Of a stretch of 44,437 nt of DNA, positions 15,661 through 25,300 are shown in pieces. Position numbers and translations under genes: made by a program. Every line of letters starts with the position of its first letter. Position 1 is the stretch's first letter. The DNA comes from JAYODZ01 sp965660195 (lineage in GTDB: Bacteria; Pseudomonadota; Alphaproteobacteria; RS24), in the NCBI GenBank assembly GCA_965660195.1, contig CBFHZM010000005.1, forward strand, positions 1 to 44,437, read 5' to 3'. A model generated the notes under the pieces. It was not told the origin of the DNA and ran no database searches. It saw only the letters and a list, made by a program, of their open reading frames with translations.

Positions 15661-16998
15661 TTAGATAGGAAGGGTAACATGGGCGGCGAGACCGCCCAGA
15701 GTGCTACGTTGCAATTGAATATCGCCGCCATGGCTGCGGGCAATATCGAGCGCGATCGCGAGCCCTAGGCCCGTGCCACCCATTTGCGCTGTCCGCGCAT
15801 CGTCGAGACGGTAGAAGGGTCGGAAAACATCTTCGAGCTTAGCGTCGGGGATACCGGGGCCATTATCCTCAATCGAAAACACCACTTTGCTCCCTTCGGC
15901 ACCTTGACGAGCAGAGATATGCACAATTGGCGCATGGGCGCAGGCATTATTTATCAAATTAGCAATGCAACGTTTAAAGGCATTGGGTTTGATATTGAGG
16001 GATAAAGACGGAGCGTCGATCAGCTTGACTTGTACTTCGGGCCAACGGCGACGTGCATCGGTGACGAGCGTCTCGAGAAAGGGCTGTAGCGGCGTCGGTC
16101 TTGCGCGTTCGCCGGCATAGCCTTTGGCAAAATCGAGATAGTCGTTAAGCATGTTTTCCATTTCGTCGATATCGGCTGCCAAGGCTTCTGTGTCGGGACT
16201 TTCGGGCAACATTGCTAATTGTAGTTTGAGACGCGTCAGTGGTGTGCGTAAGTCATGGCTAACGCCCGCGAGCATGGTGGTCCGTTGTTCTATCTGTTTA
16301 CGAATACGATCACGCATTTCCATAAAAGACGCTGCTGCACTTCGCACCTCGGCGGCACCGCTGGGACGGAAGTCGGGCATATCGATGCCTTTGCCGAAGC
16401 TCTCGGCGGCCTCAGCGAGACGTTGGATCGGTCGCACCTGATTCCGCAAAAAGATGCCCGATATTAGTAGCAACAGGGCCGAGGTGCCGGTCATCCAAAT
16501 CAAGAAAATATGTGAGTTGGTTGCATAAACGCGCTTGCGTTGGGTGAGTACGCGCATTACCTCACCGGGTAGCAAAATGCGAATATCAACGTAATTCTCG
16601 TAAGTCGCGGTATCGATCCAAAATGGTCGGCCGATCTGGCGCGTAATTTCGTCCGACAAAGATTGGTGCAACAACGCAACGGTGGGAACCGGAACAGGCG
16701 GCGGCAATGTCTCTCCAGGCAAAAAAGCCACACTCATATCGAAGGTATCATTGGCAAGCTGGCTCAATTGGTAACTGTCGCCGCCAAGCTCTTGCATACG
16801 TAAACTCGTGAGTAACGAAATATCGCTTACTACAGAATTCGATAAGCGTTGCGTCACCGTCGCCCAATGTCGCTCAAGGAAGACAAAAGCGATCACGATT
16901 TGGGTGACCACCACGGGCATCACAATAATCAGCAAGGAGCGCGGGAATAGCCCTGTCGGGATATAGCTTTTGATCCAGGCGCGCACAGAAAAATCCAT
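15661..16998 (-). CDS. EnvZ-type membrane sensor histidine kinase
   Basis: A 445-residue sensor kinase. From the N-terminus: transmembrane helix 1 (about 21-40), a periplasmic domain of about 120 residues with a proline-rich stretch, helix 2 (about 163-184), HAMP linker (about 185-240), the H box GVSHDLRTPLTRLKLQL with phospho-acceptor H248, and the ATPase domain with N box LINNACAHA, G1 box DNGPGIP and G2 box GGTGLGLAIA. I chose the ATG at 16998, preceded by GAGGG. A TTG at 17013 overlapping the regulator's stop would add five residues. It is the third gene after the MarR and OmpR-type genes and very likely phosphorylates that regulator. The signal sensed is unknown. Confidence 0.92.
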   Translation of the reverse strand: MDFSVRAWIKSYIPTGLFPRSLLIIVMPVVVTQIVIAFVFLERHWATVTQRLSNSVVSDISLLTSLRMQELGGDSYQLSQLANDTFDMSVAFLPGETLPPPVPVPTVALLHQSLSDEITRQIGRPFWIDTATYENYVDIRILLPGEVMRVLTQRKRVYATNSHIFLIWMTGTSALLLLISGIFLRNQVRPIQRLAEAAESFGKGIDMPDFRPSGAAEVRSAAASFMEMRDRIRKQIEQRTTMLAGVSHDLRTPLTRLKLQLAMLPESPDTEALAADIDEMENMLNDYLDFAKGYAGERARPTPLQPFLETLVTDARRRWPEVQVKLIDAPSLSLNIKPNAFKRCIANLINNACAHAPIVHISARQGAEGSKVVFSIEDNGPGIPDAKLEDVFRPFYRLDDARTAQMGGTGLGLAIALDIARSHGGDIQLQRSTLGGLAAHVTLPI

Positions 16999-17009
16999 AA
17001 GGCCCTCGA

Positions 17010-17711
17010 TCAATCAGTTCGCAACAGATAGCCAGAGCCGCGCACGGTCTGTAAATAAAGTGGGTCGCGAGGGTCGTCTTCAATTTTGCGCCGCAGGCGA
17101 TTGATTTGCACATCTATAGCGCGTTCCGACACATTATGATCGTCCGATAATTCTTCGCGTGTGACGATGCGCCCTGGCTCCGAAGTTAGTTTTCGCATGA
17201 CTTCAATTTCGCGCGTTGTGAGTGTTACGCGCCGCTCGCCATTGAGCAGCTCGCCACGTTGATATTTGAAAGTAAACGGTCCGAAATTTATTTCGCTCGG
17301 TGGTTCTGCAGGGCGCCGATTCTCCATTTGGCTGCGGCGCAAAATGCTATTTATCCGCAAAACCAATTCTTTTGGGTCGAAAGGTTTCGTCAGATAATCA
17401 TCGGCGCCAATCGATAAGCCAGCAATGCGATCCTCAACATCAGCGCGCGCCGTAAGCAAAAGCACTGGAACGGGGTTTTTACGCCGCCTTAGTCGCTCCG
17501 TAACTTCGAGGCCGGATAGATCGGGCATCATGATGTCGAGGACGACGAGATCAAAGGCAAGGTGTTCCATTTGCGCCAAAGCTTCTCGCCCATCTGCGGC
17601 AATGGTCGTACGAAAGCCATTATCGCTGAGATATTTTTTCAGCAGTGTCCGGATTCGCGTGTCGTCATCGACGATCAGAATATGCGGTGTGTTTTCATCG
17701 ACAACGGGCAT
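17010..17711 (-). CDS. OmpR/PhoB-type response regulator (PetR-like)
   Basis: A 233-residue two-domain regulator. The receiver domain has the acidic pocket D15-D16-D17, phospho-acceptor D59 in VVLDIMMP and K109 in LTKPFDP. The winged-helix output domain includes TLTTREIEVMRKL and the recognition region NVSERAIDVQINRLRRKIEDDP. Its place, two bases after a MarR-type gene and before an EnvZ-like kinase, matches the petP-petR arrangement of Rhodobacter, where PetR is needed for cytochrome bc1 expression. petABC is ten kilobases away in this window, so a role in bc1 control is possible but not shown. Its targets are unknown. Confidence 0.92.
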   Translation of the reverse strand: MPVVDENTPHILIVDDDTRIRTLLKKYLSDNGFRTTIAADGREALAQMEHLAFDLVVLDIMMPDLSGLEVTERLRRRKNPVPVLLLTARADVEDRIAGLSIGADDYLTKPFDPKELVLRINSILRRSQMENRRPAEPPSEINFGPFTFKYQRGELLNGERRVTLTTREIEVMRKLTSEPGRIVTREELSDDHNVSERAIDVQINRLRRKIEDDPRDPLYLQTVRGSGYLLRTD

Positions 17712-17713
17712 GG

Positions 17714-18295
17714 TTAGGCCGGCTCATCATCTGTACGCATTAAGTGTATCGTGCCCGGGTAACTGGTTTCTTTGCGCGCGCTGGCCATTAAGCGATCAAC
17801 GGCTTCCCGGTTGGGAGCTGAAATAATCAGCCGCATCACTCGCTTCCACATATTAAATTCTTCTGGGTCGATTTCCGAGAAAATTGATAAAAAGCGCTCG
17901 ATCTGCGGGGAGATCAGATCCGTGTGTAAGTTACGCCCTTTTGCCGTTAGAAAAAGCAGACGCTTGCGACGATCACTATCGCCGATTTGTTGTCGGATAT
18001 AGTCATTATCAATCAGGTCGCGCAAAACGCGGGCGAGACTTTGTTTAGTGATTTGCAAGATTTCGAGAAGTTCAGCGATGCTCATGCCGGGGTTGCAGCC
18101 GACAAAATGAAGGACGCGGTGATGCGCGCGGCCAAAGTCATGCTTGCTGAGAATCAGATCGGGATCAGAAATAAAATCACGATAAGCAAAGAACATCAGC
18201 TCAATCGCGTCTTTGAATTCGTCGAGACGGGGCAGGGAGCCAGTTTCGTCCTGGTTGGCTTTCTGCGCCTCGTTTTGGTCAAAAACTCTGCTCAT
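17714..18295 (-). CDS. MarR-family transcriptional regulator (PetP-like)
   Basis: A 193-residue winged-helix protein. The DNA-binding segment is GMSIAELLEILQITKQSLARVLRDLIDNDYI, with the wing in GDSDRRKRLLFLT, both classic for MarR. An N-terminal extension of about 25 polar residues precedes the first helix. I chose the ATG at 18295; a GTG at 18313 is possible and would place GGAG inside the coding region. Gene order MarR-OmpR-kinase resembles petP-petR. A perfect 9+9 bp dyad lies in the divergent gap to ilvE and is the obvious candidate for its operator. The ligand is unknown. Confidence 0.88.
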   Translation of the reverse strand: MSRVFDQNEAQKANQDETGSLPRLDEFKDAIELMFFAYRDFISDPDLILSKHDFGRAHHRVLHFVGCNPGMSIAELLEILQITKQSLARVLRDLIDNDYIRQQIGDSDRRKRLLFLTAKGRNLHTDLISPQIERFLSIFSEIDPEEFNMWKRVMRLIISAPNREAVDRLMASARKETSYPGTIHLMRTDDEPA

Positions 18296-18341
18296 CGCTG
18301 GTGTTAACTCCACGCCCGATTAGGGGGTTTCCATCACTTAT

Positions 18342-18366
18342 AATAAGTCAGCATTATTGACTTATT
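18342..18366. promoter_or_regulatory. Candidate MarR operator, perfect 9+9 bp dyad
   Basis: AATAAGTCA (18342-18350) and TGACTTATT (18358-18366) form a perfect inverted repeat with a 7-base spacer, centred in the gap between the divergent MarR-type gene and ilvE. The right arm overlaps TTGACT (18357-18362), a possible -35 element that pairs with TATAAA (18378-18383) for ilvE at 15-base spacing. Size and location fit a MarR dimer site. Confidence 0.55.
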
Positions 18367-18434
18367 TTCTAAGCTACTATAAATTTATCATCAATTGGAA
18401 AAAAATGCGACCGCAGAAGCGGGGGGATTTCAAA

Positions 18435-19304
18435 ATGAGTATTCCGTTCGATCAACGGGACGGCTTCATCTGGATGGATGGCGAGCTGCGCGACTGGAAG
18501 TCATGCCAAGTGCATGTTCTAACTCACGGCTTGCATTATGCCTCCAGTGTTTTTGAGGGCGTTCGTGCTTATAATGGCAATATCTTTAAGCTTGAAGAGC
18601 ATACGGAACGGCTAATTTATTCGGCGCAAGTTCTGGATCTCAAAATTCCTTATTCGGCTGAAGAAATCAATGAGGCCTGCCGCGCAACCTTGGCGGCTAA
18701 CAAGTTAACCAGCGGTTATCTGCGTCCAGTTGCTTGGCGCGGCAGTGAAATGATGGGTGTGTCGGCGCAAGCCAACACCATTCATTTGGCCGTTGCGGCT
18801 TGGGAGTGGCCATCTTATTTCGACCCAGAACAGCGCAAAAAAGGCATTCGCCTCGATATGGCCCAATATCGCCGGCCTGATCCTGCAACGGCGCCATGTC
18901 ATGCTAAGGCAGCGGGTCTGTACATGATTTGCACGTTGTCGAAACATGCGGCTGAGCGCAAAGGTTACTCGGATGCGATGATGCTAGATTGGCGCGGCCA
19001 AGTAGCCGAGACCACTGGCGCCAATATGTTCTTTATACGCGACGGTGTTATCCATACGCCGACACCTGATTGTTTCCTCGATGGCATCACGCGCCGGACG
19101 GTGATTGGATTGGCCAAAGATCGAGGTCTGGATGTTGTTGAACGCGCCATTATGCCCGAGGAGCTTGAAGGCTTTAGCGAGTGCTTCATCACAGGAACGG
19201 CAGCGGAAGTCACAGCCGTGGGTGAAATTGGACCGTATAAGTTTACGCCGGGTGAGATCACATTCACATTATCGGACGCTTATCTGAAATTGGCGGGTGC
19301 TTAA
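18435..19304 (+). CDS. ilvE: Branched-chain amino acid aminotransferase
   Basis: A 289-residue class IV PLP enzyme that makes leucine, isoleucine and valine from their 2-oxo acids with glutamate. The PLP lysine is K158 in APCHAKAAGLY. Other family blocks are HVLTHGLHYASSVFEGVRAY near the N-terminus and ETTGANMFFI plus CFITGTAAEVTAVGEIG near the C-terminus. The frame is open further upstream, but the ATG at 18435 has a G-rich site (GGGGGGA) ahead of it and starts at the conserved N-terminus. It is divergent from the MarR-type gene with a dyad between them, so it may be regulated by that protein. D-amino acid aminotransferases have similar folds, but length and motifs favour IlvE. Confidence 0.93.
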   Translation: MSIPFDQRDGFIWMDGELRDWKSCQVHVLTHGLHYASSVFEGVRAYNGNIFKLEEHTERLIYSAQVLDLKIPYSAEEINEACRATLAANKLTSGYLRPVAWRGSEMMGVSAQANTIHLAVAAWEWPSYFDPEQRKKGIRLDMAQYRRPDPATAPCHAKAAGLYMICTLSKHAAERKGYSDAMMLDWRGQVAETTGANMFFIRDGVIHTPTPDCFLDGITRRTVIGLAKDRGLDVVERAIMPEELEGFSECFITGTAAEVTAVGEIGPYKFTPGEITFTLSDAYLKLAGA

Positions 19305-19365
19305 AGGCGCGATTGTTTTCGCTTTCTAGATAGGCTAGCCTTTTCGTGAAAAAGGAGAGGGGTAA

Positions 19366-19986
19366 ATGGGCCTATATAGTAAATATGTTTTACCAGGATT
19401 TCTGAATCTAGCTTGCGGCGCGAAACCGATAACGAGACAACGTCAAAAAGTTGTACCGCATTGCGAAGGCCGCGTTTTGGAAATTGGTATCGGAACGGGC
19501 TTAAACCTGCCTTTTTATAATCCAGATAAAATCGAGATGGTTTTTGGTCTCGAGCCAGTGCCAGAAATGGTCGCGCGGGCACGACCTCTTGCCGAGCAAA
19601 TGCCATTTCCCGTGGAGTTTATTGATTTACCGGGAGAAGAAATTCCGCTTGAAGATAATAGCATTGATACGGTGCTACTGACTTATACATTGTGCACCAT
19701 TCCTGGCGTTGAAAAGGCGCTGGCGGGCATGCGCCGTGTGCTGAAACCAGGCGGGCAATTGCTTTTTTGTGAGCATGGTAAGGCGCCCGATGCCGCTATC
19801 GAGAAATGGCAAAACCGTCTCAATGGGGTGTGGGGGCATATTGCCGGTGGGTGTAATATCAACCGTGACGTCCCAGCGCTGTTGACGGCTGGTGGCTTTA
19901 AAATTGACCACATGGAGAGCATGTATTTGCCTTCGACGCCTCGGGTTCTCGGCTTTAATTACTGGGGGAATGCCCAGAAAAGCTAA
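19366..19986 (+). CDS. Class I SAM-dependent methyltransferase
   Basis: A 206-residue methyltransferase. Motif I is VLEIGIGTGLNLPFY (about residues 38-52), followed by LEPVPEMVARAR (motif post I), DTVLLTYTLCTIPG (motif II region) and LKPGGQLLFCEHG (motif III). It most resembles the UbiE/METTL7-like group acting on small molecules or lipids. The ATG at 19366 has AAGGAGAGG upstream. It lies about 60 bases after ilvE and could share its transcript. The substrate is unknown. Confidence 0.85.
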   Translation: MGLYSKYVLPGFLNLACGAKPITRQRQKVVPHCEGRVLEIGIGTGLNLPFYNPDKIEMVFGLEPVPEMVARARPLAEQMPFPVEFIDLPGEEIPLEDNSIDTVLLTYTLCTIPGVEKALAGMRRVLKPGGQLLFCEHGKAPDAAIEKWQNRLNGVWGHIAGGCNINRDVPALLTAGGFKIDHMESMYLPSTPRVLGFNYWGNAQKS

Positions 19987-20013
19987 ATTTTTCAAGATGA
20001 TGTTTGATCACTC

Positions 20014-20041
20014 TTGACCGTTCTTTTGGCCTTGCTAATAT
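20014..20041 (+). promoter_or_regulatory. Candidate promoter of the imuA-imuB-dnaE2 operon
   Basis: TTGACC (20014-20019) and TAATAT (20036-20041) are 16 bases apart. Transcription should start near 20048, inside the LexA box at 20043-20057, a position suited to SOS repression. Confidence 0.55.
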
Positions 20042-20042
20042 A

Positions 20043-20057
20043 GAACAAAACGTGAAC
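20043..20057. promoter_or_regulatory. LexA (SOS) box upstream of imuA
   Basis: GAAC-N7-GAAC, which on the other strand reads GTTC-N7-GTTC, the direct-repeat LexA site established for Alphaproteobacteria. It lies 47 bases before the imuA ATG and overlaps the predicted transcription start, so LexA bound here would block the operon until DNA damage. Confidence 0.85.
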
Positions 20058-20104
20058 AAATTATCACGGTTCTACAGTTAAGTTATCTTCAAGGAGCGGG
20101 TCCA

Positions 20105-20809
20105 ATGGGGCAGTCGCAAGCATATAGTCGTCGCCTTAATATATTGAAATTAAATAATAAAATAATGGAATTGACGCCTGAAAATGGGCCGCAATTGACC
20201 ACTGGGTTTGATGATATTGACGCCACCTTAAGCCGCGGGCCAAAGCATGGGCTTGCCACCAATGCGCTCCATATTATCGAGGCGGCGAGCCTGAACGACA
20301 TGCCGGCCGCATTAGGGTTTTCGCTCTCGTTGGCGCGTCGGTTTGCAACGGGACGTCCTTTATTTTGGGTGCAAAATAGGAGCACGCAAAGCGAGTGGGG
20401 GGTTCCTTACGTGCCTGGTTTGCGCCCCTATGGATTGGCGGCGGAGCAATTATGGTATGTTGCGGCGCGCTCGTTTCAGGATTGGGCTTGGGCGCTCGAA
20501 GAGATTGTCTCTTGTCCCGATATTGGTTGCGTTTTGGGCGTCACTTTGGAGCGCAAGATCAGTTTTGTGATGAGCCGTCGCTTGACCCGGGCGGCACAGT
20601 CCGCCTTACGGCCAGTCTTATTACTAACGCTGCCGCAAGAGCAAAAGCTGACGGCGGACACGCATTGGCGGGTGCGTTCTGGTGCAGCGAAGAGCTGGCA
20701 CGTTGAATTGCTCCGGCAAAAACAAGTGATGCAAACAGCCGTACCGCATTGGCATATTACACCACAATCGCTGCCGGCTGTTGCAACCGCAGAAAAATGG
20801 CGGGCGTGA
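20105..20809 (+). CDS. imuA: ImuA-type SOS mutagenesis protein
   Basis: A 234-residue protein distantly related to RecA/SulA folds, the first gene of the imuA-imuB-dnaE2 cassette. Together the three carry out damage-induced translesion synthesis; ImuA partners with ImuB. Conserved blocks seen include LTTGFDDIDATLSRG, then ALHIIEAASLNDMPAALGF and RPLFWVQNR. The ATG at 20105 has AAGGAG eight bases upstream. The stop overlaps the imuB start as TGATG. No intact Walker A motif is visible, as usual for alphaproteobacterial ImuA. A LexA box precedes the gene. Identification rests mostly on context and length. Confidence 0.9.
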   Translation: MGQSQAYSRRLNILKLNNKIMELTPENGPQLTTGFDDIDATLSRGPKHGLATNALHIIEAASLNDMPAALGFSLSLARRFATGRPLFWVQNRSTQSEWGVPYVPGLRPYGLAAEQLWYVAARSFQDWAWALEEIVSCPDIGCVLGVTLERKISFVMSRRLTRAAQSALRPVLLLTLPQEQKLTADTHWRVRSGAAKSWHVELLRQKQVMQTAVPHWHITPQSLPAVATAEKWRA

Positions 20810-22359
20810 TGGCAGAACGCCGCATTCTCATTATTTGGTTGGACAATTGGCTAGCAGACATTCACTGCCCTGCAGATATGCGCGCGCAAGCCTTCGCTGT
20901 GACCGAAAGCCGTCAAGGGGGTGAGTATCTAGCCGATGTTAACTTGCCTGCGTACCAAGCGGGTCTGCGGTCTGATATGCGTCTCACGGATGCGCGGACA
21001 TTGCTACCTGATTTGAGAACCACGCGCCTTGATCCTGTCTTGAGCCAGCGTCTTTTGAAATTATGCGTACAATGGGCTAACCGCTTTACCCCTTGGGTGG
21101 GGCAAATGGAAGATCATGATCTCGTGCTGGATATTACCGGCTGCGCCCACCTATTTGGAGGTGAGCGGCAGTTAACGGCTCGTATTATGGCGGCTTTGAC
21201 CAAGCGTAAAATTTCGGTGCGGATCGCGATTGCCGGTACGATTGGGGCGGCGTGGGCGCTGGCGCATTATGGGAGCGAGCCGTTAACCCTCTTGCCGTTT
21301 GGGCAAGAAAGGGAGGCGTTACGGCACCTGCCGCCAGCAGCTTTGCGTTTGCAGACATCGACTTTGGCGATATGCCATAAGCTTGGCTTGTCGCGTATTG
21401 AGCTATTGGCCAAGTTACCGCGCAATGAGATTAGACGCCGGATTCATCCAGATGCCTTATCGCGTCTCGATGAAGCGGTCGGTTATAAAGGGGAGGTGGT
21501 CTCACTAGCCCGGCCACTCCCCATCTATCACTGTCGGCAAAGTCTGGCTCAGCCAGTCACCGAGCTGGAGACAGTTCAACATTATCTGGCGCCGCTCATG
21601 ACTACATTATGTGCGCAATTACAGGCGGCTGGGCGCGGCGCAAAACGCGTTGATTTGCGGTTAACGGCTACGGATGGACGACAGTTGGGCCAGTCGGTTT
21701 ATCTCTCCAAGCCCGTTGCTTTGGCCAGTCATATCACACGTCTGTTTGAAGACCGCTTAGAACGTCTGAGCCATAGCCTTGTGGTGACATATGGCATTGA
21801 TGATATTTACCTCTGTGCATCGCAAACAGTTCCGCTAACGGCTCGTCAGTCTGGCTTTGTAGAGGTATTGTTGGCGCAAAGCCCAAGCGAGATTGGGCAA
21901 GCGTTCTTTGCCCTTTGCGATCGCCTAGGAGAGCGCTTGGGGCAGACCCAGCTACTGCGAAGCGTGCCGCAAGCCAGCCATATTCCAGAGCGGGCAATTT
22001 CTTTTGTGCCATCATTGGCTTTGCAAGCTATGCCGGCTTGCGATCCTGCGACGCCTGATGAGCGCCCAATTATTATGCTGACCCGCGCCGAGCCCGTTGA
22101 GGTTATCGCTGATATTCCAGAAGGCCCGCCACGACGTTTCCGTTGGCGGCGACGCTTATACACGGTTGTTTGTGCGCAAGGTCCAGAGCGTTTATCACCA
22201 GCGTGGTGGCAAAGCATCGGCCAAAATAAAGCCGAAAATACGCGCGATTATTTTCGTGTGGAAGACGATAATGGCCATCGCTTTTGGGTTTATCGCGACG
22301 CGCTTTATAGCGAAGCTGTAACACCACCAGTTTGGTATATGCATGGGTTTTTCGCTTGA
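20809..22359 (+). CDS. imuB: ImuB, catalytically inactive Y-family polymerase homologue
   Basis: A 516-residue Y-family-like protein that acts as an adaptor joining DnaE2, ImuA and the sliding clamp. The polymerase-like N-terminus RILIIWLDNWLADI lacks the first catalytic Asp pair of active Y-family enzymes, and the usual S-x-D-E site reads LDITGCAHLFGG, so no catalysis is expected. The C-terminal block RDYFRVEDDNGHRFWVYRD and the end WYMHGFFA are typical for alphaproteobacterial ImuB. I placed the start at the ATG at 20809, sharing TGATG with imuA; ATGs at 20797 and 20749 are alternatives. The stop overlaps dnaE2 in the same way. A clamp-binding motif was not recognised by eye. Confidence 0.93.
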   Translation: MAERRILIIWLDNWLADIHCPADMRAQAFAVTESRQGGEYLADVNLPAYQAGLRSDMRLTDARTLLPDLRTTRLDPVLSQRLLKLCVQWANRFTPWVGQMEDHDLVLDITGCAHLFGGERQLTARIMAALTKRKISVRIAIAGTIGAAWALAHYGSEPLTLLPFGQEREALRHLPPAALRLQTSTLAICHKLGLSRIELLAKLPRNEIRRRIHPDALSRLDEAVGYKGEVVSLARPLPIYHCRQSLAQPVTELETVQHYLAPLMTTLCAQLQAAGRGAKRVDLRLTATDGRQLGQSVYLSKPVALASHITRLFEDRLERLSHSLVVTYGIDDIYLCASQTVPLTARQSGFVEVLLAQSPSEIGQAFFALCDRLGERLGQTQLLRSVPQASHIPERAISFVPSLALQAMPACDPATPDERPIIMLTRAEPVEVIADIPEGPPRRFRWRRRLYTVVCAQGPERLSPAWWQSIGQNKAENTRDYFRVEDDNGHRFWVYRDALYSEAVTPPVWYMHGFFA

Positions 22360-25300
22360 TGCAGCGCTGGGCGGAACTTTCTGCGATATCTAATTTTAGC
22401 TTCTTGCAAGGGGCATCGCACCCGCAAGAAATGGTGACGCAGGCGGCTGCGCTGGGCTATGCCGCGATTGGTCTGGCTGATGTTAATACACTCGCAGGCC
22501 AAGTAAGGGCGCACCAAGCCGCCGCGGCTAGCAGTATTCGGTTTTTACCAGGCGCTCGCTTGCGGACCCTTTGCGGCTTTGAGGTTATTGCATATCCCTG
22601 TGATCGCGTAGCTTATGCGGCGCTATCGCAGTGTCTGACACAAGCAAACTTAAAAAGTAAAAAAGGCAGTTGCCAGATTGAAACCGCAGATATTATCGAA
22701 TTGGCGAAAGTGGCGCGCATGGTTTGGGTTATTGTCCCCGGCCCGCAAGCGCCGCCGCAAACAGCACCTGAGATCTGGCGTCGTCTGGTGCATCATGCGG
22801 CGGGCCACTGCTATGTGCTTTTAGCACCTTACTACATGGCCGATGATAAATCTTATTGGGCGCAGTTGCGTCACGTAGCACAGCCGTTGGGGTTAAGGTT
22901 TTTGGCAGGCAGTGATGCACTTTATCATCATCCCGAGCGCCGCCCTTTGCATGATGCTGTCAGCTGTATTCGCCTGAAGAAAAAAATTTTTGAAGCGGGG
23001 TATGATTTGGCACCCAATGCTGAACGCCATATTCGTGCCCGCGATGACTTGGCGCGTTTATTTCGTGATCATCCTGATGCCTTGAGCAATATGGAGGTTG
23101 TAATCGGGCAGTGTAATTTTTCTCTAACTGAACTCGCTTATCAGTATCCTGAAGAGGTTTGCCCAGCTGGCGAAACGCCGCAAGAATATTTGCTGCGCCT
23201 GACCTATGCTGGTGCCGAACAACGATTTCCCAATGGCATTCCAGCGACATTGCAAAAATTGCTGACGCATGAACTCGCCCTCATAGCGCAACTCGATTAT
23301 GCGCCATATTTTCTCACCGTATATGACATTGTGCGCTATGCTCGCAGTCGTCGCATTTTATGCCAAGGGCGTGGCTCGGCAGCGAATTCGGCTGTTTGTT
23401 ATTGCTTGGGCATCACCGCGGTTGACCCAAGCCGGCTCGATCTTTTGTTTGAGCGTTTCGTTTCTGCCGAGCGCAACGAGCCACCAGATATTGATGTTGA
23501 TTTCGAGCATGAACGCCGCGAAGAAATTATTCAGTATATCTATCAAAAATACGGCCGTTCGCGGGCTGGTATTGCCGCCACTGTGATTACCTATCGAGCC
23601 CGATCGGCCATTGGCGAGCTCGCTAAGGTGATGGGGTTGTCGCCGGACATTAGCCGCGCAATCTTGTCGCTTAATTGGGGCGGTGGGAGTAAGCCGCCGC
23701 GCGCTGAGCATATCCGATCAGCGGGTCTGGATCCCGATGAGCCGATGATCCAGACCGTTCTTCATTTGGCCGCGCAACTTATCGGTTTCCCGCGTCACTT
23801 GTCGCAACATGTCGGGGGGTTTGTGATTACCCGTGACCCCCTTGATACGCTGGTGCCGATTGCAAATGCGGCAATGGCCAACCGGACATTCATTGAATGG
23901 GATAAGGATGATCTTGATGCCATGGGCATGCTGAAAGTCGATGTTCTGGCCTTGGGTATGTTGAGCGCCATCCGGCGTAGCTTTGACTTATTAGCGGCGC
24001 ATTATGGCCTGGATTGCGATTTGGCCTCGATCCCGCCAGAAGATCCCGCGGTTTATGACATGCTATGCCGTGCTGAATCGACGGGTGTGTTTCAAGTTGA
24101 AAGTCGAGCTCAAATGAATATGCTGCCGCGTCTAAAACCGCGGGATTTTTATGATCTTGTTATTCAGGTGGCGATTGTGCGTCCCGGGCCAATTCAAGGC
24201 GATATGGTGCATCCCTATTTGCGCCGCCGCAATGGCGAGGAGTTGGTTGAGTATCCCTCAACCGCATTAGAGTCGGTTCTAGGTAAAACATTAGGCGTGC
24301 CGCTGTTTCAAGAGCAAGCCATGCGGATTGCCGTCGTAGCGGCGGGCTTTAGCGCGGCGGAAGCTGATCAGTTGCGCCGCGCCATGGCGGCCTTTCGTAA
24401 AACCGGCATGATTGAGAAATTTTCCAAACGCTTTCTTGAGGGCATGGCGCAACGCGGCTATACGGCGGATTTTGCTCAGCGTTGCTTTCAGCAAATCGAA
24501 GGCTTTGGCGAATACGGTTTTCCCGAAAGCCATGCCGCAAGTTTTGCGCTTTTGGTTTATGTCTCAGCTTGGTTGAAGTGCCATTACCCCGCAGTGTTTA
24601 CAGCGGCTTTGCTTAACAGCCAGCCGATGGGCTTTTATGCGCCCGCCCAATTGGTGCGCGAAGCACAGCGGCAGAATGTGCGGGTTTTACCCGTCTGCAT
24701 TAATCACTCAAGCGCGGAGGCTGACCTCGAATTGGTTACCGAGAATGGGGAGCAACATATGGCGCTACGGCTCGGCTTTAATCAGATATCGGGTCTGCCC
24801 GCGCAGGCGATTGCGCAAATTTTGCAAATACGCGCCCTGCATGCCTTTGACAGCATCGCGGATTGTGTCCGCCGCACCGCGCTTCCGCTCGGGGTGTTTG
24901 AGCGCTTAGCTCGTGCTGATGGTTTTGCTGGCTTAGGGTTGCAGCGACGGCAGGCATTGTGGATTTTACGCGGCTTGCCGCATGACCCTGATAAGCCGCC
25001 CTTGCCTCTATTCGCAAACTTACCAGATGAGCCCAGCGACGATATTGCCTTACCGCCGCTGTCGATTGGGGCTGAGGTTGTTGAGGACTATGCGAGCCTG
25101 CGGCTATCGCTGAAAGCGCACCCAGTGGGGTTGCTCCGCGCATCTCTTGGTGCGGTGCATCCTTTGCGGACGCTCGATCATATTGCTAATGGTAAAAAGC
25201 TCGCTATTGCGGGTTTGGTGATTTGCCGCCAGCGCCCGGGCAGTGCACGTGGGGTCGTGTTTCTTACGTTGGAAGATGAAGGTCAAACCGCCAATATTGT

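Noticed and set aside
15652..15664. CTAAC-CC-GTTAG dyad between proC and the kinase gene as a terminator
   Set aside because: The stem is 5 bp, the spacer is 2 bases and there is no T tract; it is formed by the two stop-codon regions.
19332..19341. AGGCTAGCCT followed by TTTT after ilvE, possible terminator
   Set aside because: The palindrome leaves no room for a hairpin loop, and the T run is short.
22332..22358. Upstream TTG start for dnaE2
   Set aside because: The ATG at 22359 overlaps the imuB stop as TGATG, the same junction as imuA/imuB, and begins the conserved N-terminus.
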